Shown here: positions 47,184 through 57,431 of the stretch, in pieces
Numbering within the stretch: the stretch's first letter is position 1
How the letters are laid out: the number at the start of each line of letters is the position of its first letter
Source: Leptodontidium sp. MPI-SDFR-AT-0119
Lineage: Eukaryota; Ascomycota; Leotiomycetes; Helotiales; Leptodontidiaceae
Reading direction: 5' to 3'
DNA length: 64,000 nt
Assembly (NCBI GenBank): GCA_020726505.1
Contig: JAHLEZ010000004.1
Coordinates: forward strand, 124,001 to 188,000
Notes under the pieces: generated by a model
What the model saw: only the letters and a program-made list of their open reading frames with translations
What the model was told of the DNA's origin: nothing
The model's database searches: none
Translations under genes and position numbers: made by a program

Positions 47184-48408
47184 TTTGGATGTGTGTGTGG
47201 AAATGTGTTGAGACTGAGAATGAGAATTAACAGTAAAGCAACAAAGCAGCGATTGTAAGGAACTCAAGTAGGGGGAGGGCTTAGATCAACAATGGGCGAC
47301 AAGACTTTGATGGGGTCCTTGATCTTGGGAATTGCCAGCAGTGAATTGTTTATGTGTTAATAAGCAAGTTAGGGAAGCCAATCAGTCGAGTGATTCGTGA
47401 TGATGGCTCAGCCCGCCCGCTTTGGCCGCTCTGCCAAAACCGCAAGGTTCTACCAAGACTAGTTTTGAGGTCGACAGGTTGAGGGAATATTGATTTGGCT
47501 TGAGGGGCTTCAATTGAGAGCCACCAACCTGCTGAAAGTAGATTGGTACGTCGACATGGTTCCAGTTGAATCGGCTAGACCAGTCTCGACTCTCGACACA
47601 ATCCATAGGCTCTCGTGACAAAGCCAGCACAGCAAGGCGTCTGACAGTCAGTCAGAGCAGCACCCCCTGCAGTGACAACTATTACCCCTGGCTACACCTG
47701 CATTTGCCCTGCCTGTGCCTGTGTCTAGTCAGTGCCAGTGTGTTTGGTTGGTGGTGGCGGGAAGGAAGGGGCGGGAAGCTGAACAACAGAAGTGACCAGC
47801 CATTACCGGTTCATTGGATCCCAGAAAGCTGGTATGTCGGCTGGTATTGTTTTCCGGGAGTGGGCCCACTGCCAAGAGCTGGCTGCTTTCAAGCTTTGAC
47901 TAAGAGGGGGAACGTTGCTATTTTCAAGCGCCAAGAGGAGTCTAGTCTGTCATTGGAAATGGAATAGCTCGACGGGCAGGAGATGTCAGGACATGTCAGG
48001 ACATGAAATGTGGCTGGTGGCGGGATCGGGGTCTATTTAAGGTTCCATTGGCGGATTGCGGGGACTGTACAACCGGCACCTAGCCTAGCCTAGCCTAGGT
48101 AGTGCAGTAGATCGTCTGATTTCAAATTGATTACGTAAACAGTTTCTAAGTAAACATACAATAAACACTGCAACGTTCTTGGTAACAACAGGTATGCAAG
48201 TATGCAAAGTATACTAGTATTATAAGGTGAATTAACTGCTATATAAATTCGAGCACGAATGTCTGTCTGCCTTGGGCACTAACTACTTATCAAGACCTTC
48301 GCAACAGTATTGAATCCTATAGAGTCCGACTCCCTCTCGAGAACATACTCCTTCATTATGGACTCCACGTCGCTACTTGAGCCTCGCCGTCGCGTCCTTC
48401 CTCTCCAT
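47184..48408. other. No gene seen (1.2 kb)
   Basis: Lies between two minus-strand genes. Includes short tandem motifs TCAGGACATG (near 47985-48005) and CCTAG (near 48079-48098). It must contain the cupredoxin promoter at its left end. Confidence 0.4.
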
Positions 48409-49481
48409 CTAGCGGACACGATCATTGATCGGTCCAGCACGCATGTCGCGCTTGTTGCTGGTTCCCTTTGGTACAGCATTGGTGCAATCAATAAGGCTTT
48501 TCGGGTTTGGAACGCCCAAGAGGGTCATCTTGAGCATGCTGTCACACGTTAGTATATATAAGCGACGACTCGTCATACGACGTGGAAGACTTACGCATCC
48601 TTGAAGTCGCCGGTCCACTTGCTCTGGCGACCGATGAAGCCGGAGAATTCCTTTCCGACAACGGGATGCGCGGCCAGGTGTTTGTCAGAGGGAAACGGTA
48701 CCACGCCGGCTGGGGGAGTGAGTGTGTCCTGGTAGTACTTGACGTCCCAGAGACCCGGTGTGCCGTCTTGAGGTGTTCCGGACGGCATGTCGGCCGTCTG
48801 ACCGAAGCCCTTGGATGTCGAATGGGCACCCAACAGTGCTGCGAGGTCCTTGGCGCTGAATCCCTTGGCTTGGAAGAGAGCGAAGAGGTTATCCGCGCTA
48901 GCGTGGACGTCTGGAAGTCCATTTGGCTTGGCGGGGGTAAAGGAGTCTTTGCGGCCGACGAAGGTTTGCATCTGAGGTCCGCCAGGGCAGGTGACAATAG
49001 CAACGGCGGCGCTGAAGGAGATCAGGTCTGCCATGGTGATAGAAGGGTTTGCATTCTTGACGTTGATCAACTTGAGGGAGATGTCTGTAAGGAATCCATT
49101 CTCCCCGCGACTGAGTTCTCTGTCTGGAATACCGTTGGTAGAAGTTGCCAGGTTGATGGTATTGACGAGGGAGCCATCACAACCTCCAGTTGTTCCTTGT
49201 GACGAATCCCAAGTTCCGCAGTCGTGGAAGGCCAACCGAATTGCTGCGCGGGCATCATCGTTGCATTGGCCATCGCTGCCAAGGTACATGCCCTTCAACT
49301 GGGTTGCGATCGTCGTCCAAACTGCTGGGCATGAACCACCACCACCATCCTTTCGAACGGCTAAGGCTGGTATGGCACGCTTGATTGCTGAAACAGCGTC
49401 GTTGGCATATGCCGAAACGTCTGCGAGAGTGACAGCATTGGCACCGGCAGCCAAGACGAGAAGTGCGATGTTGGGACGCAT
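48409..49481 (-). CDS. Secreted class II heme peroxidase (CAZy AA2-type), copy 1
   Basis: Two exons (49481-48595, 48538-48409) give 338 aa. The signal peptide is MRPNIALLVLAAGANAVTLA. RLAFHDCGTW carries the distal Arg and His86, LLGAHSTSKGFGQ the proximal His220, and TFVGRKDS is the conserved peroxidase block. Distal calcium-site glycines and aspartates are present in TGGCDGSLVN. This is the ascomycete branch of fungal class II peroxidases, which use H2O2 to oxidise phenolic or Mn(II) substrates outside the cell; lignin activity cannot be inferred. The intron splits the Ala codon in FKDAM. A second copy lies about 7 kb away on the same strand. Confidence 0.92.
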
Positions 49482-50764
49482 AGTGAAAGATAGATTCCAG
49501 ATGAGATGAGAAGATCTTGAAGTTGACTGGATTCCAGTTTTAGTTTTCTTGGTATCAGAAAATATCTGAGGAAGGAAGAAGGCTATGCAGAGTGCAGCAG
49601 TGGGCCAAGGCCAAGTAAATAATGCTCCTCCTTCAAGCCATTTGTCTTCAGCTTTGCAATCAAGGTCGAACGATTTGAGAGAGCCCTCCCGAGCTGAGAC
49701 AAAATATTGCACCTCCAATAGAAACAAAACATATCATGAACGATCGTGGCTTGCATACATCATGCCAAGTGTGGGAATATTAAGCCTATTACTAAGAAAA
49801 TGAGTTGTGGATTGCAGCTGGCTGGCGCAGCTTTCGGGCAGGATGAAGCTGAAGATACAAATCGTAGCGAAGCACGTCTGAGTCCTGGACAAGAGTAAAA
49901 GCCACTCCGGTACATGCCGAGTAGCCGAAGCTTTTCTATTCCCGTTCCAGCAACGAGTGACAGGTACAGCTTCTCTTACAGGTCGAATAATGATGCAAAT
50001 GTTCGGCCATTGGAAGAAGAATCGCTAATGCAGTTAATGCATTAACGCAGCAAGCCACAAATTAAACGAGTGCACCACATCAGGCACAACATCAGAATCT
50101 CACTTTCCCCTGGATCATGATATCAGACCGCAGAACACGTCGCCCAGACCGGCCTCGTGTTCAGCCTCAGTCAGCCCACCTGGCAAGCTTTTTAATTTCA
50201 TGCACAAGCGCGCGCGATCCACGTCCCAAAATGGTAACCAGCCTTACGACTTTAATTTTCTTTGATGCTACACAGGACTTCGCCTTCTAACGTGTCACGG
50301 TGAATCAACGAATCTTCCAGTCGTGCTGCTCTTATCTCTCCCGTGCTTTGGAAGGCGAACCTCACTGACCCGTGCCTGCAGGATAATTCCAATCCCACTC
50401 CTGCTTGGCCACATGTCAACACCCCCTAAGCAGCGCTGGCAACGGGTGGGGTGGGTTCAGAATCTGCCTAGAACTGTAATCAAGTGTTGGAACCGGGTCT
50501 CGTGAATTTCGAATCCAAACAGAGGTAGCCTGTTCTAGGCCAGGCAGGCAGTTTGGGTCGGTACCACTGATCAGGTGCACCAAAAACACTATCATGTACA
50601 CCAAAAACACTATCATGTATACATAGCAAACTCAGAGTTCCGGCTTGATGGCCGTGCAATTAGCTTTTTCATTTCCATTGATTGTACCTTGCTAATCTTC
50701 TTTATTATTATTTTTGCAACTAGACTGTAAAGATAAGGCACCAGACTAATAACCAGACCGACTA
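49482..50764. other. No gene seen; flank of MITE
   Basis: Promoter side of the first peroxidase, then AT-rich spacer. Near 50575-50620 a 24-bp unit with ACCAAAAACACTATCATGTA is tandemly duplicated. Confidence 0.4.
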
Positions 50765-50985
50765 ATCGTCGGTTCCCCTCCCCACCTCTGGTAGTCGGCT
50801 TTTTTTTAGGATGTCCGATGTTGTAGGATGTCCGATCATACAAAATAAAGCCATGTATGCAGCCCCTACCAAGAATCAAGATCTTGGCAAGCCTTTGCAC
50901 GGGCACTTGAGCCAGATTTTGGTGAGGAAATAGTCGGACATCCTAAAAAATCGGACATCCTGAGGTGGGGAGGGGAACCGACGAT
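50765..50985. mobile_element. Miniature inverted-repeat element (MITE), probable TA target duplication
   Basis: A 24-bp perfect terminal inverted repeat starts ATCGTCGGTTCCCC on the left; its reverse complement ends the right side. Both ends are flanked by TA (50763-50764 and 50986-50987), as for Tc1/mariner/pogo-type insertions. Just inside each end lie two copies of the 12-mer AGGATGTCCGA(T/C), facing inward on both sides. The 221-bp interior has no coding capacity, so this is a non-autonomous element. Confidence 0.85.
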
Positions 50986-51108
50986 TAAGGCAGCTTGAAG
51001 AAACTCGAATTCGAAAATCAACCTGCTTTCAGACGGGTGGTTTCGTGTAGTTCAGACAAGCTTCCCCACCCGTTGCCAATTCTGCTCGTGTTTAGCAATC
51101 TTAAAGCT

Positions 51109-51567
51109 TCAATCGCTGAATGGCTTACCGGTACAACGGTGCATTGGTGACCTCTGCTTCCGCCAAGTGACTCCAGTCAGAATAAGCCTTGCCAATATCT
51201 CGGCATCCGCCAAGTCAACGCAAGACGTCCCAAGATCCTTGCTGCATCTAGTAAGAGATCTCAAAAATAGAGTCACTAGGACTACCTTAAGCAAGGAAGG
51301 CCAGTACAGTGACAGCGCACGCGCTAGCTCTTCCTCGATTCCCAAGATGCTGGAACGTGGTCCCAGAGCCTGGTGGATGAAGGCTGACATTTCGGCGGCG
51401 TCGATGACTCGTTCCCTCTCTTCAATGAGGTTGGTCGGGCGGAGAATCCTGAGACTGGCCCGGATCGTTGTATACCGAAGGATTTCAAGAAGATGTATGC
51501 ATTGTATGATATCATGACATTGTACGATATCAGAGTGGAGAATCCGGTCCAGTGTATGTCCTTTCAT
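51109..51567 (-). CDS. Hypothetical single-exon protein
   Basis: A 152-aa frame with an ATG start at 51567. It is rich in amphipathic helical sequence (HDIIQCIHLLEILRYTTIRA ... EELARALSLYWPSLLKVVLV) and its codon usage resembles nearby genes. I recognise no family and see no neighbouring partner. An opposite-strand frame of 116 codons overlaps almost all of it, so the coding strand is not secure. It may be a chance ORF or part of a decayed gene. Confidence 0.3.
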   Translation of the reverse strand: MKGHTLDRILHSDIVQCHDIIQCIHLLEILRYTTIRASLRILRPTNLIEERERVIDAAEMSAFIHQALGPRSSILGIEEELARALSLYWPSLLKVVLVTLFLRSLTRCSKDLGTSCVDLADAEILARLILTGVTWRKQRSPMHRCTGKPFSD

Positions 51568-52793
51568 GCAAGCTTAATCTACTATTTTGTCCACTAGTAC
51601 TACCAATACTGGCTTTTATTGGTAGGAATGGACAATTGCCCCTGCCAACTTCGGTATTTTCAAAGATGTATCCTGATACTCAACTGGATGTAACTCAAGC
51701 CTCAGGACACGACACCAGGGATATGTAGCGTGTACAACGAGACACTTCACCCCACAGCCACCTATGGCACATGATAGTGCCTGATGTACTTGCATTCCGT
51801 GTAAAGAAGCTGAAAAACTTAACCTACCATGATCAACTCCACAATCAACTATGCTTACTATTCAGCTCGCCTCGATTGTAGTATTCATGTCTTTGACTCA
51901 ATTCTCTCACTTTTGACGGAATCTCGTCGTATCAGCATCGGAAGGCGCCTCTGGCCAACATTTCTTCACTCAGTCTCGACGCTTGTGCTTGCTAGTTAGA
52001 CTCGCATGATCTGAAACGAATTGCTGACGAGATAAGCGAAGGATGTTGTAGGAGTAAGTGAAGCTGCTAGTGATTGCACTTTGTGAGACTTCATCGAAAG
52101 CCGAAATGTACATTAAACTTAATGTGTAACAACATTGGTTATGTTAAAAAGATTAATTGCGCCGAACCAATGCCTTTAGATGTAAATTTGATAACGATAT
52201 AGTTAATGTGAAAGATCGAATGGAGGCAGGAGATATCAGTACTTTAGGCTTGCTGGAAACCGAACAATGATTCGAAAACGTTGTGGAAAGAAGGATAAAA
52301 GTTTCAAGAAAGTCGTGACATACAGTGATGGAAAACAAAAGAATATAGTGTTTAATAATAGGCCGTATTAAACAGAGTAGATGGAATGGCGAGAATATTC
52401 GCATCTGTAGTAAACTAGATAGCAGTTTCACGGACTCCGTCAAGAATTCCTTCGCCCGAGCGACCTAAAGGCGTCCGCCGCCTATCATATTGCCATTTAG
52501 AGGCAAGCCGCAATCAGCGAACTTAACTGAAGGTACGTTTCAAGTGGTACAAAAAAGAAACACCCTGCAGTCACTTTTCTCTGACGACATGATGTGGCAC
52601 CACGGCCATGACAATGCGGTCTATGCCCAACCAGGCAGATCCAGTTGGCACAGGAGAGTCAACTATTAAGAGAGGAACGCCTATGATCTTGGCACCCAGC
52701 AGAGTGTGTTTTTTGCCTTGTGAGATTGGACCTGCTCTCGACGTCTTTCAAACATAGAAGTTCCGCCCGCTTTGAACCATCAGAGTCCTCAAC
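51568..52793. other. No gene seen (1.2 kb)
   Basis: Spacer leading into the TmpA-like gene. Only low-complexity short frames. Confidence 0.4.
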
Positions 52794-54788
52794 ATGTCTT
52801 CACCAGGGTCACTGAGTGAAGCTAGCACGACACGTTGCCAAGATCGGAACTTCGACGATGTAGAGAAGGGACTGAAGGACCATACGCACAACCTGCCCAT
52901 CTTTCCACCTTCTGCATTCTGGCCACGAGGAGCAAAAGTCCTGTTACCACCTGATCCTGAATCATCAGAGAAGAGAGCAACAAAACCCAGCCCGGGGGTC
53001 AGTCGATGGATCCTATTCCAACTATGGTTCAATCCATACCGGAAATTCTTTACGTTCGTGATGCTACTCAATATGACAGGAATCATAATGGCAGCTCTTG
53101 GTCGGTTCCGATACGCCGACCACCACCTAGGTGCTCTGGTACTTGGGAATTTACTTCTCGCAGTGCTCATGCGAAATGAATTGTTCTTACGGTTCTTGTA
53201 CACAATCGCTATCTACGGCCTCCGCAGTGTAGGTCTGCTCTATCACTCACTAATGTCATTGCTAATAGAGGACTTAGTGGGCGCCAACTAGCATCAAGCT
53301 TATAGTTACAGCGGCTTTGCAGCATGTCGGAGGGATTCATTCAGGATGTGCTCTTTCTGGCGCTCTGTATGAAAATCATAGACGGTCTTAAAAGTATACA
53401 CGCTCACGTAATCCAGCTGGCTCGTCTTCAAGATCGTGGATATCATTCGGAACCACGCCGTCCAGAACACTGCCGTGATTGTTATGGGAGTTATTACGAA
53501 CGTTCTTGTAATCAGTTCAATCGTCAGCGCTTTGCCTTGGATTCGCAAGTCAGTGTTTTAATTCCTTTCAAGTTGGTAGCTATGCCGGACCGTCGGTTAC
53601 TGACTCCTTGATTAGTTCGCACCACAATGTGTTTGAGACAAACCATCGCATTATTGGATGGCTAGGTATCGCAGTATGTTTTACTCTGTCTTGAAGGGAA
53701 ATGAATAAACTAATTAATAGAGCTAGACTACCTGGAATTTTGTCATATTGGGGAACAGCTACGATATCGTAGAACAAAGATGGAGGGCCGATGGTCACTC
53801 GCTGATGGGAGCCCAAGAGTTTTGGTTTGCGATGTTTATTACTGCATTGTAAGACTTTCTTGCTTTGTGACGTTACTTTAGCTAATTATACGTAGCGTCT
53901 TGATACCGTGGTTGACACTTCGCGAAGTCCCAGTTGAAGTTGAGATCGTAGGTCCCCTACTCCGGCAGCCTTTGCGAGACTTACTGATAATCATTTTAGC
54001 CATCACCCAAGGTGGCGATCCTTAAGTTCAAACGCGGCATGCAGCAAGGTCTCCTGGGTAGAATCGGTCGCCACTCAGTTATGGAATACCACGCATTCGG
54101 CATCATAAGCGAAGGCAAGAACTCAGGATGCCACTACATGATCTGTGGGGTGCAAGGTGATTTTACGAAGAGCATAGTCGAGGATCCTCCTAGAGCTGTG
54201 TGGACCAGGGAGTTGAAATTCGGTATGCTGGACCATACTCTTGAACGGTCCGAATTTATGCTGTCGAACTCTTCGCTAATTTAATACGGAATAGCTGGTG
54301 TTGGCCATGCCTCCGCAATGTTTAAAAGAGGTATTCGGATATGCACGGGTACAGGAATTGGCGCCGCGCTCTCCACTTGCATACAAAGCGAGAACTGGTA
54401 AGTGGTATTGACAGTACTGCGTATTGGACAATCATCTAAGTAACGGTTTTTGACAACGCTTAGGTTCCTTATTTGGATCGGATCTGATCAAGAAAAGACC
54501 TTTGGACCGACCATCTCGGGCATAATACACAGGAATATCCCACTGGAGCGGATGATCCTATGGGACTCAAAGGAGCGCGGCGGAAGACCAGACACTGTTA
54601 AGCTGCTAAAGGAAACATGGGACAGCTTTGGCGCCGAAGTTATCTTTATTACCTCTAACATGCAGGGCAACGATGAAATGATGCGTGGTTGTCGTGCAGG
54701 TTCGTCTTTCTCCTTTATTTCTCCTTAGAATAGCAACTAATGCCACTCAGCTGGGTTACCCGCCTTTGGTACTCTGTGGGACTTCTAA
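52794..54788 (+). CDS. TmpA/TmpL-type integral membrane oxidoreductase-like protein
   Basis: Ten exons (52794-53228, 53278-53366, 53417-53548, 53616-53673, 53727-53848, 53896-53947, 54000-54222, 54295-54397, 54464-54699, 54751-54788) sum to 1488 nt, 495 aa. Recognisable blocks are LWFNPYRKFFTFVMLLNM, GALVLGNLLLAVLMRNELFL, ALQHVGGIHSGCALSG, NVFETNHRIIGWLGIA, WNFVILGNSYDI, LIPWLTLREVPVEVEI and CTGTGIGAALSTCI. Roughly five or six helices lead to a C-terminal NAD(P)-binding-like domain ending PAFGTLWDF. The same membrane/reductase part occurs fused behind an adenylation domain in TmpL proteins; here it stands alone, as in Aspergillus TmpA, implicated in development signalling. The gene is intact in my model; the exact reaction is unknown. 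No A-domain gene lies beside it. Confidence 0.85.
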
Positions 54789-55139
54789 CAATATTCTGAG
54801 AATCTGAGATCTTGGATAGTGCATTGCCTTCCTAGAGTTACTTATGCGAGATGAATTTGTGTGGATGGAGAACCGGGAAGCGAGCGTACAACATTAATTT
54901 TGTGTTTTGTTTAAGATAAACCGGATTCGGCAGTAGGAGGAGCATTGGCTTGTTGGAGTTAGGGATATCTGGGCACGGTCTTGGTTCTTGGGAATTTCAA
55001 GTTATATTTAGGTATAGATATTACATTAGGCTTGATTTTTCATGGTAAATTACAGTTCTTCAATAGATGGCCCAGCATGTCGAAAATGACCATCGGCGCT
55101 TGACTTTCTTGTGCTTACCATATCCATACACTATTCCAC
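54789..55139. other. No gene seen
   Basis: 3' flank of the TmpA-like gene, AT-rich. Confidence 0.4.
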
Positions 55140-55622
55140 ATGGCAAGTATGCCACCAACCCCTTTCTTGCAAGCCGATGAGATTCAGTTCAACGCTCCTA
55201 TACCGAATTCGCCAACCGATGAGGGTGGATTTGTTAACCAAGAAACCCCTGCGCCGTCTGAAAGAGATCAATCGTCTTGCAGGCATGCTTTGCTGCCCTT
55301 GGCGATGGTTGGAACAGTCTCTTCAGTGACTTCATCCCATCTCAATTATGACTCCCGGATTCCATCTTCCAGTGGCTTCCCAACACCTCCTCCTTTTGTC
55401 CTCGGTCTTGAAACGAGCACGGATTTCTTTCCTTATCTATGGGAATTTCTGTCTGGCTGCAGGCAAGCTGCCTGTACATTCAGTCAAGTCGTTGATGTTA
55501 TTAACTCCCAACATGCTGAGTCGTACATATGCAGCAGAGTAATCCTGGAATCACATATCAGCAATGTCTCCAAAGCAAGGATCAGGTACAATATACCTCG
55601 TCCCAGTGAGCTTGGTCACTAA
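55140..55622 (+). CDS. Possible hypothetical ORF, antisense to peroxidase 2 end
   Basis: A 160-codon frame with ATG start. Its first 100 residues (ADEIQFNAPIPNSPTDEGGF, then a Ser/Pro-rich stretch) are protein-like. Its 3' part runs antisense over the last exon and the intron of the second peroxidase, so at least that part is likely a shadow. It may be a small gene with an unseen splice near 55440, or chance. Confidence 0.25.
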   Translation: MASMPPTPFLQADEIQFNAPIPNSPTDEGGFVNQETPAPSERDQSSCRHALLPLAMVGTVSSVTSSHLNYDSRIPSSSGFPTPPPFVLGLETSTDFFPYLWEFLSGCRQAACTFSQVVDVINSQHAESYICSRVILESHISNVSKARIRYNIPRPSELGH

Positions 55623-56544
55623 TGAAAGCTCTCCACTCGGTGGACATTCTCGCATCAGCTGCTAGGACCTTGTCGGAGTCGAAGATGAAAAGCTTCGTGT
55701 TTGGTTTCGTAGCAATTGTCTCGTTGTAGAATTTCACATCCCAGACCCCAGGGGTACTATCCTGAGCAGAACCAGGGTGCGCGGTATCCTGGTTGAATTG
55801 TTTAGAACAAGAATGTGCCCCGACAAGGGCGGTCAGGGTGTGGGGATCGATAGTCTTGTCTTGGAAAAGAGCAATAAGATCGTCGGAGAGAGCATGTACG
55901 CTTGGGAGGAGTCCAGGAGGAGCAGGTTGAGTCGCATCTTTCCGTCCAACAAAAGTTCGCACCCGAGGTCCCAGTGGACAGGTGACGACAGCATGCGTAG
56001 CAGCATACTGCACCAAATCTGCAAGTCCAACCTTCCATTTCGTCGCCATCTTCTGCATCTTGACAATGATAGTTTGCAAGCCGTTGTTCTCCGCGCGATT
56101 CTGTTCTTCAAATGCCGCAACGAGAATAGATCCATCTGCGCCGCCAAAGTCCAGACCAGCGGCCTTGTTGGACTTTGACCAAGCACCTGCATCGTGGAAA
56201 CCGAGGCGGATAGCTGCTCGTGCGTCGTCGTTGCATGTACCGTCTCTGCCAAGGAAGAGCTTCGTGAGATCTGTGGCAACGCTGTACCACACGCAGCATA
56301 CGCTTCGAGCTGCACAGGCGGAGGCTTGATCGACGACGGCTGCCGATTGCCCTGATTCTAGACCGAGAAGAATATTCTGGACTGCCTGCCCAGTGGTGGT
56401 GCGTACGCCGACAGTGAGGAGATCCCCAAGAAGCTCCTTTGGAGCATCGCCATCATTCAAGGGTATGGGCTGCGGAAAGGATAGCACGCCATTGAAAAAC
56501 AAGGGGGAAGTTAGAGCAAGGACCCAAATTCGTGAGAATAACAT
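55437..56544 (-). CDS. Secreted class II heme peroxidase (CAZy AA2-type), copy 2
   Basis: Two exons (56544-55597, 55544-55437) give 351 aa. A hydrophobic leader (MLFSRIWVLALTSPLFFNGV) ends near a Phe-Pro-Gln-Pro site. RLGFHDAGAW gives distal Arg and His117, LVGAHSCSKQF proximal His244, and TFVGRKDATQPAPPG the conserved block. The usual FHDC cysteine is replaced by alanine, unlike copy 1. The last exon was found by joining HWDE to DYSAAYVRLSMLGVNN across a 52-nt intron. Its intron lies five residues earlier, in a different phase, than in copy 1, so the two are not recent duplicates. Confidence 0.92.
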
Positions 56545-57431
56545 TTTGAATAGTGAGCCTTCAGTTGATTCAATTGAAAGCAGTGAGTAGGTAGAAGAGC
56601 GACTATGAGAGACGAAGTGACAATTGCAACACGAGACATTTTTGACTGCCACCGTCGCCTTCTTATCATAGCTATGACCCAAAGAAATGTCACGTCTGCG
56701 TCCTGTGGCCTGTGACCTGCGGCGGTGAGGATCCAGATCATTACAGTTGGCGCGAATGAATACGGACGGTACAAGAAGCCCCCGCCGCCACGACGGCGTC
56801 TGAGACCCTGAAGGAGGGGAAGATGACTGTGGTTGATTAATCTTAGGTAGCGCTGCATTCATATCCACTGTTCGACGGAAGGAATGCATTTGAAATGACA
56901 AAAGCAGCATGGAAAGCCAGCGCGTCTGCAAGCCCTCGGATTTTCCCATTTGAAAGTCGAATTTCAATAAAGCCCCGAATTTCAATATTGCCTCGCTTGG
57001 CGTGAATAAGGTTCCATCCCCACCCGTCCGAATTCTGTTGTGGCTTTATCAGGCCACCAATAAATGACATTTATCGATCCTCTGATTTGCTCTTCCAACC
57101 ACACACGGACTTTGCTATTCTAAGACATAGAGAGGGGCTGAGTGGCCAGTCTTCAGCCTCGCAGAAGTCGCACCTTACCCCGTAAACAATCCCTTTAGCT
57201 GCATTTCTCATGGCCCAAGCCACGCAAAATTATTGAAATGAGTTGTCGCGGCTAGTTCCTAAGGTTGTGCAGCCTCGGCCTTTTTTTCTTTTCTTTCTTT
57301 TGGACGTTCTGCCCCAAAACGTTGGATGCTCTCCTGCTTCATTCAAAAGACACTCCTTGACTCCCCAGTGTGCTGTTGCGTCTTTGGATACTTCTCGTTA
57401 TTTATTGATTGATAGGAGGAGGATACCCAAA
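56545..57431. other. Divergent spacer
   Basis: Lies between peroxidase 2 (reading left) and the second secreted paralogue (reading right), holding both promoters. CT-rich leader near 57284-57300. Confidence 0.4.
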
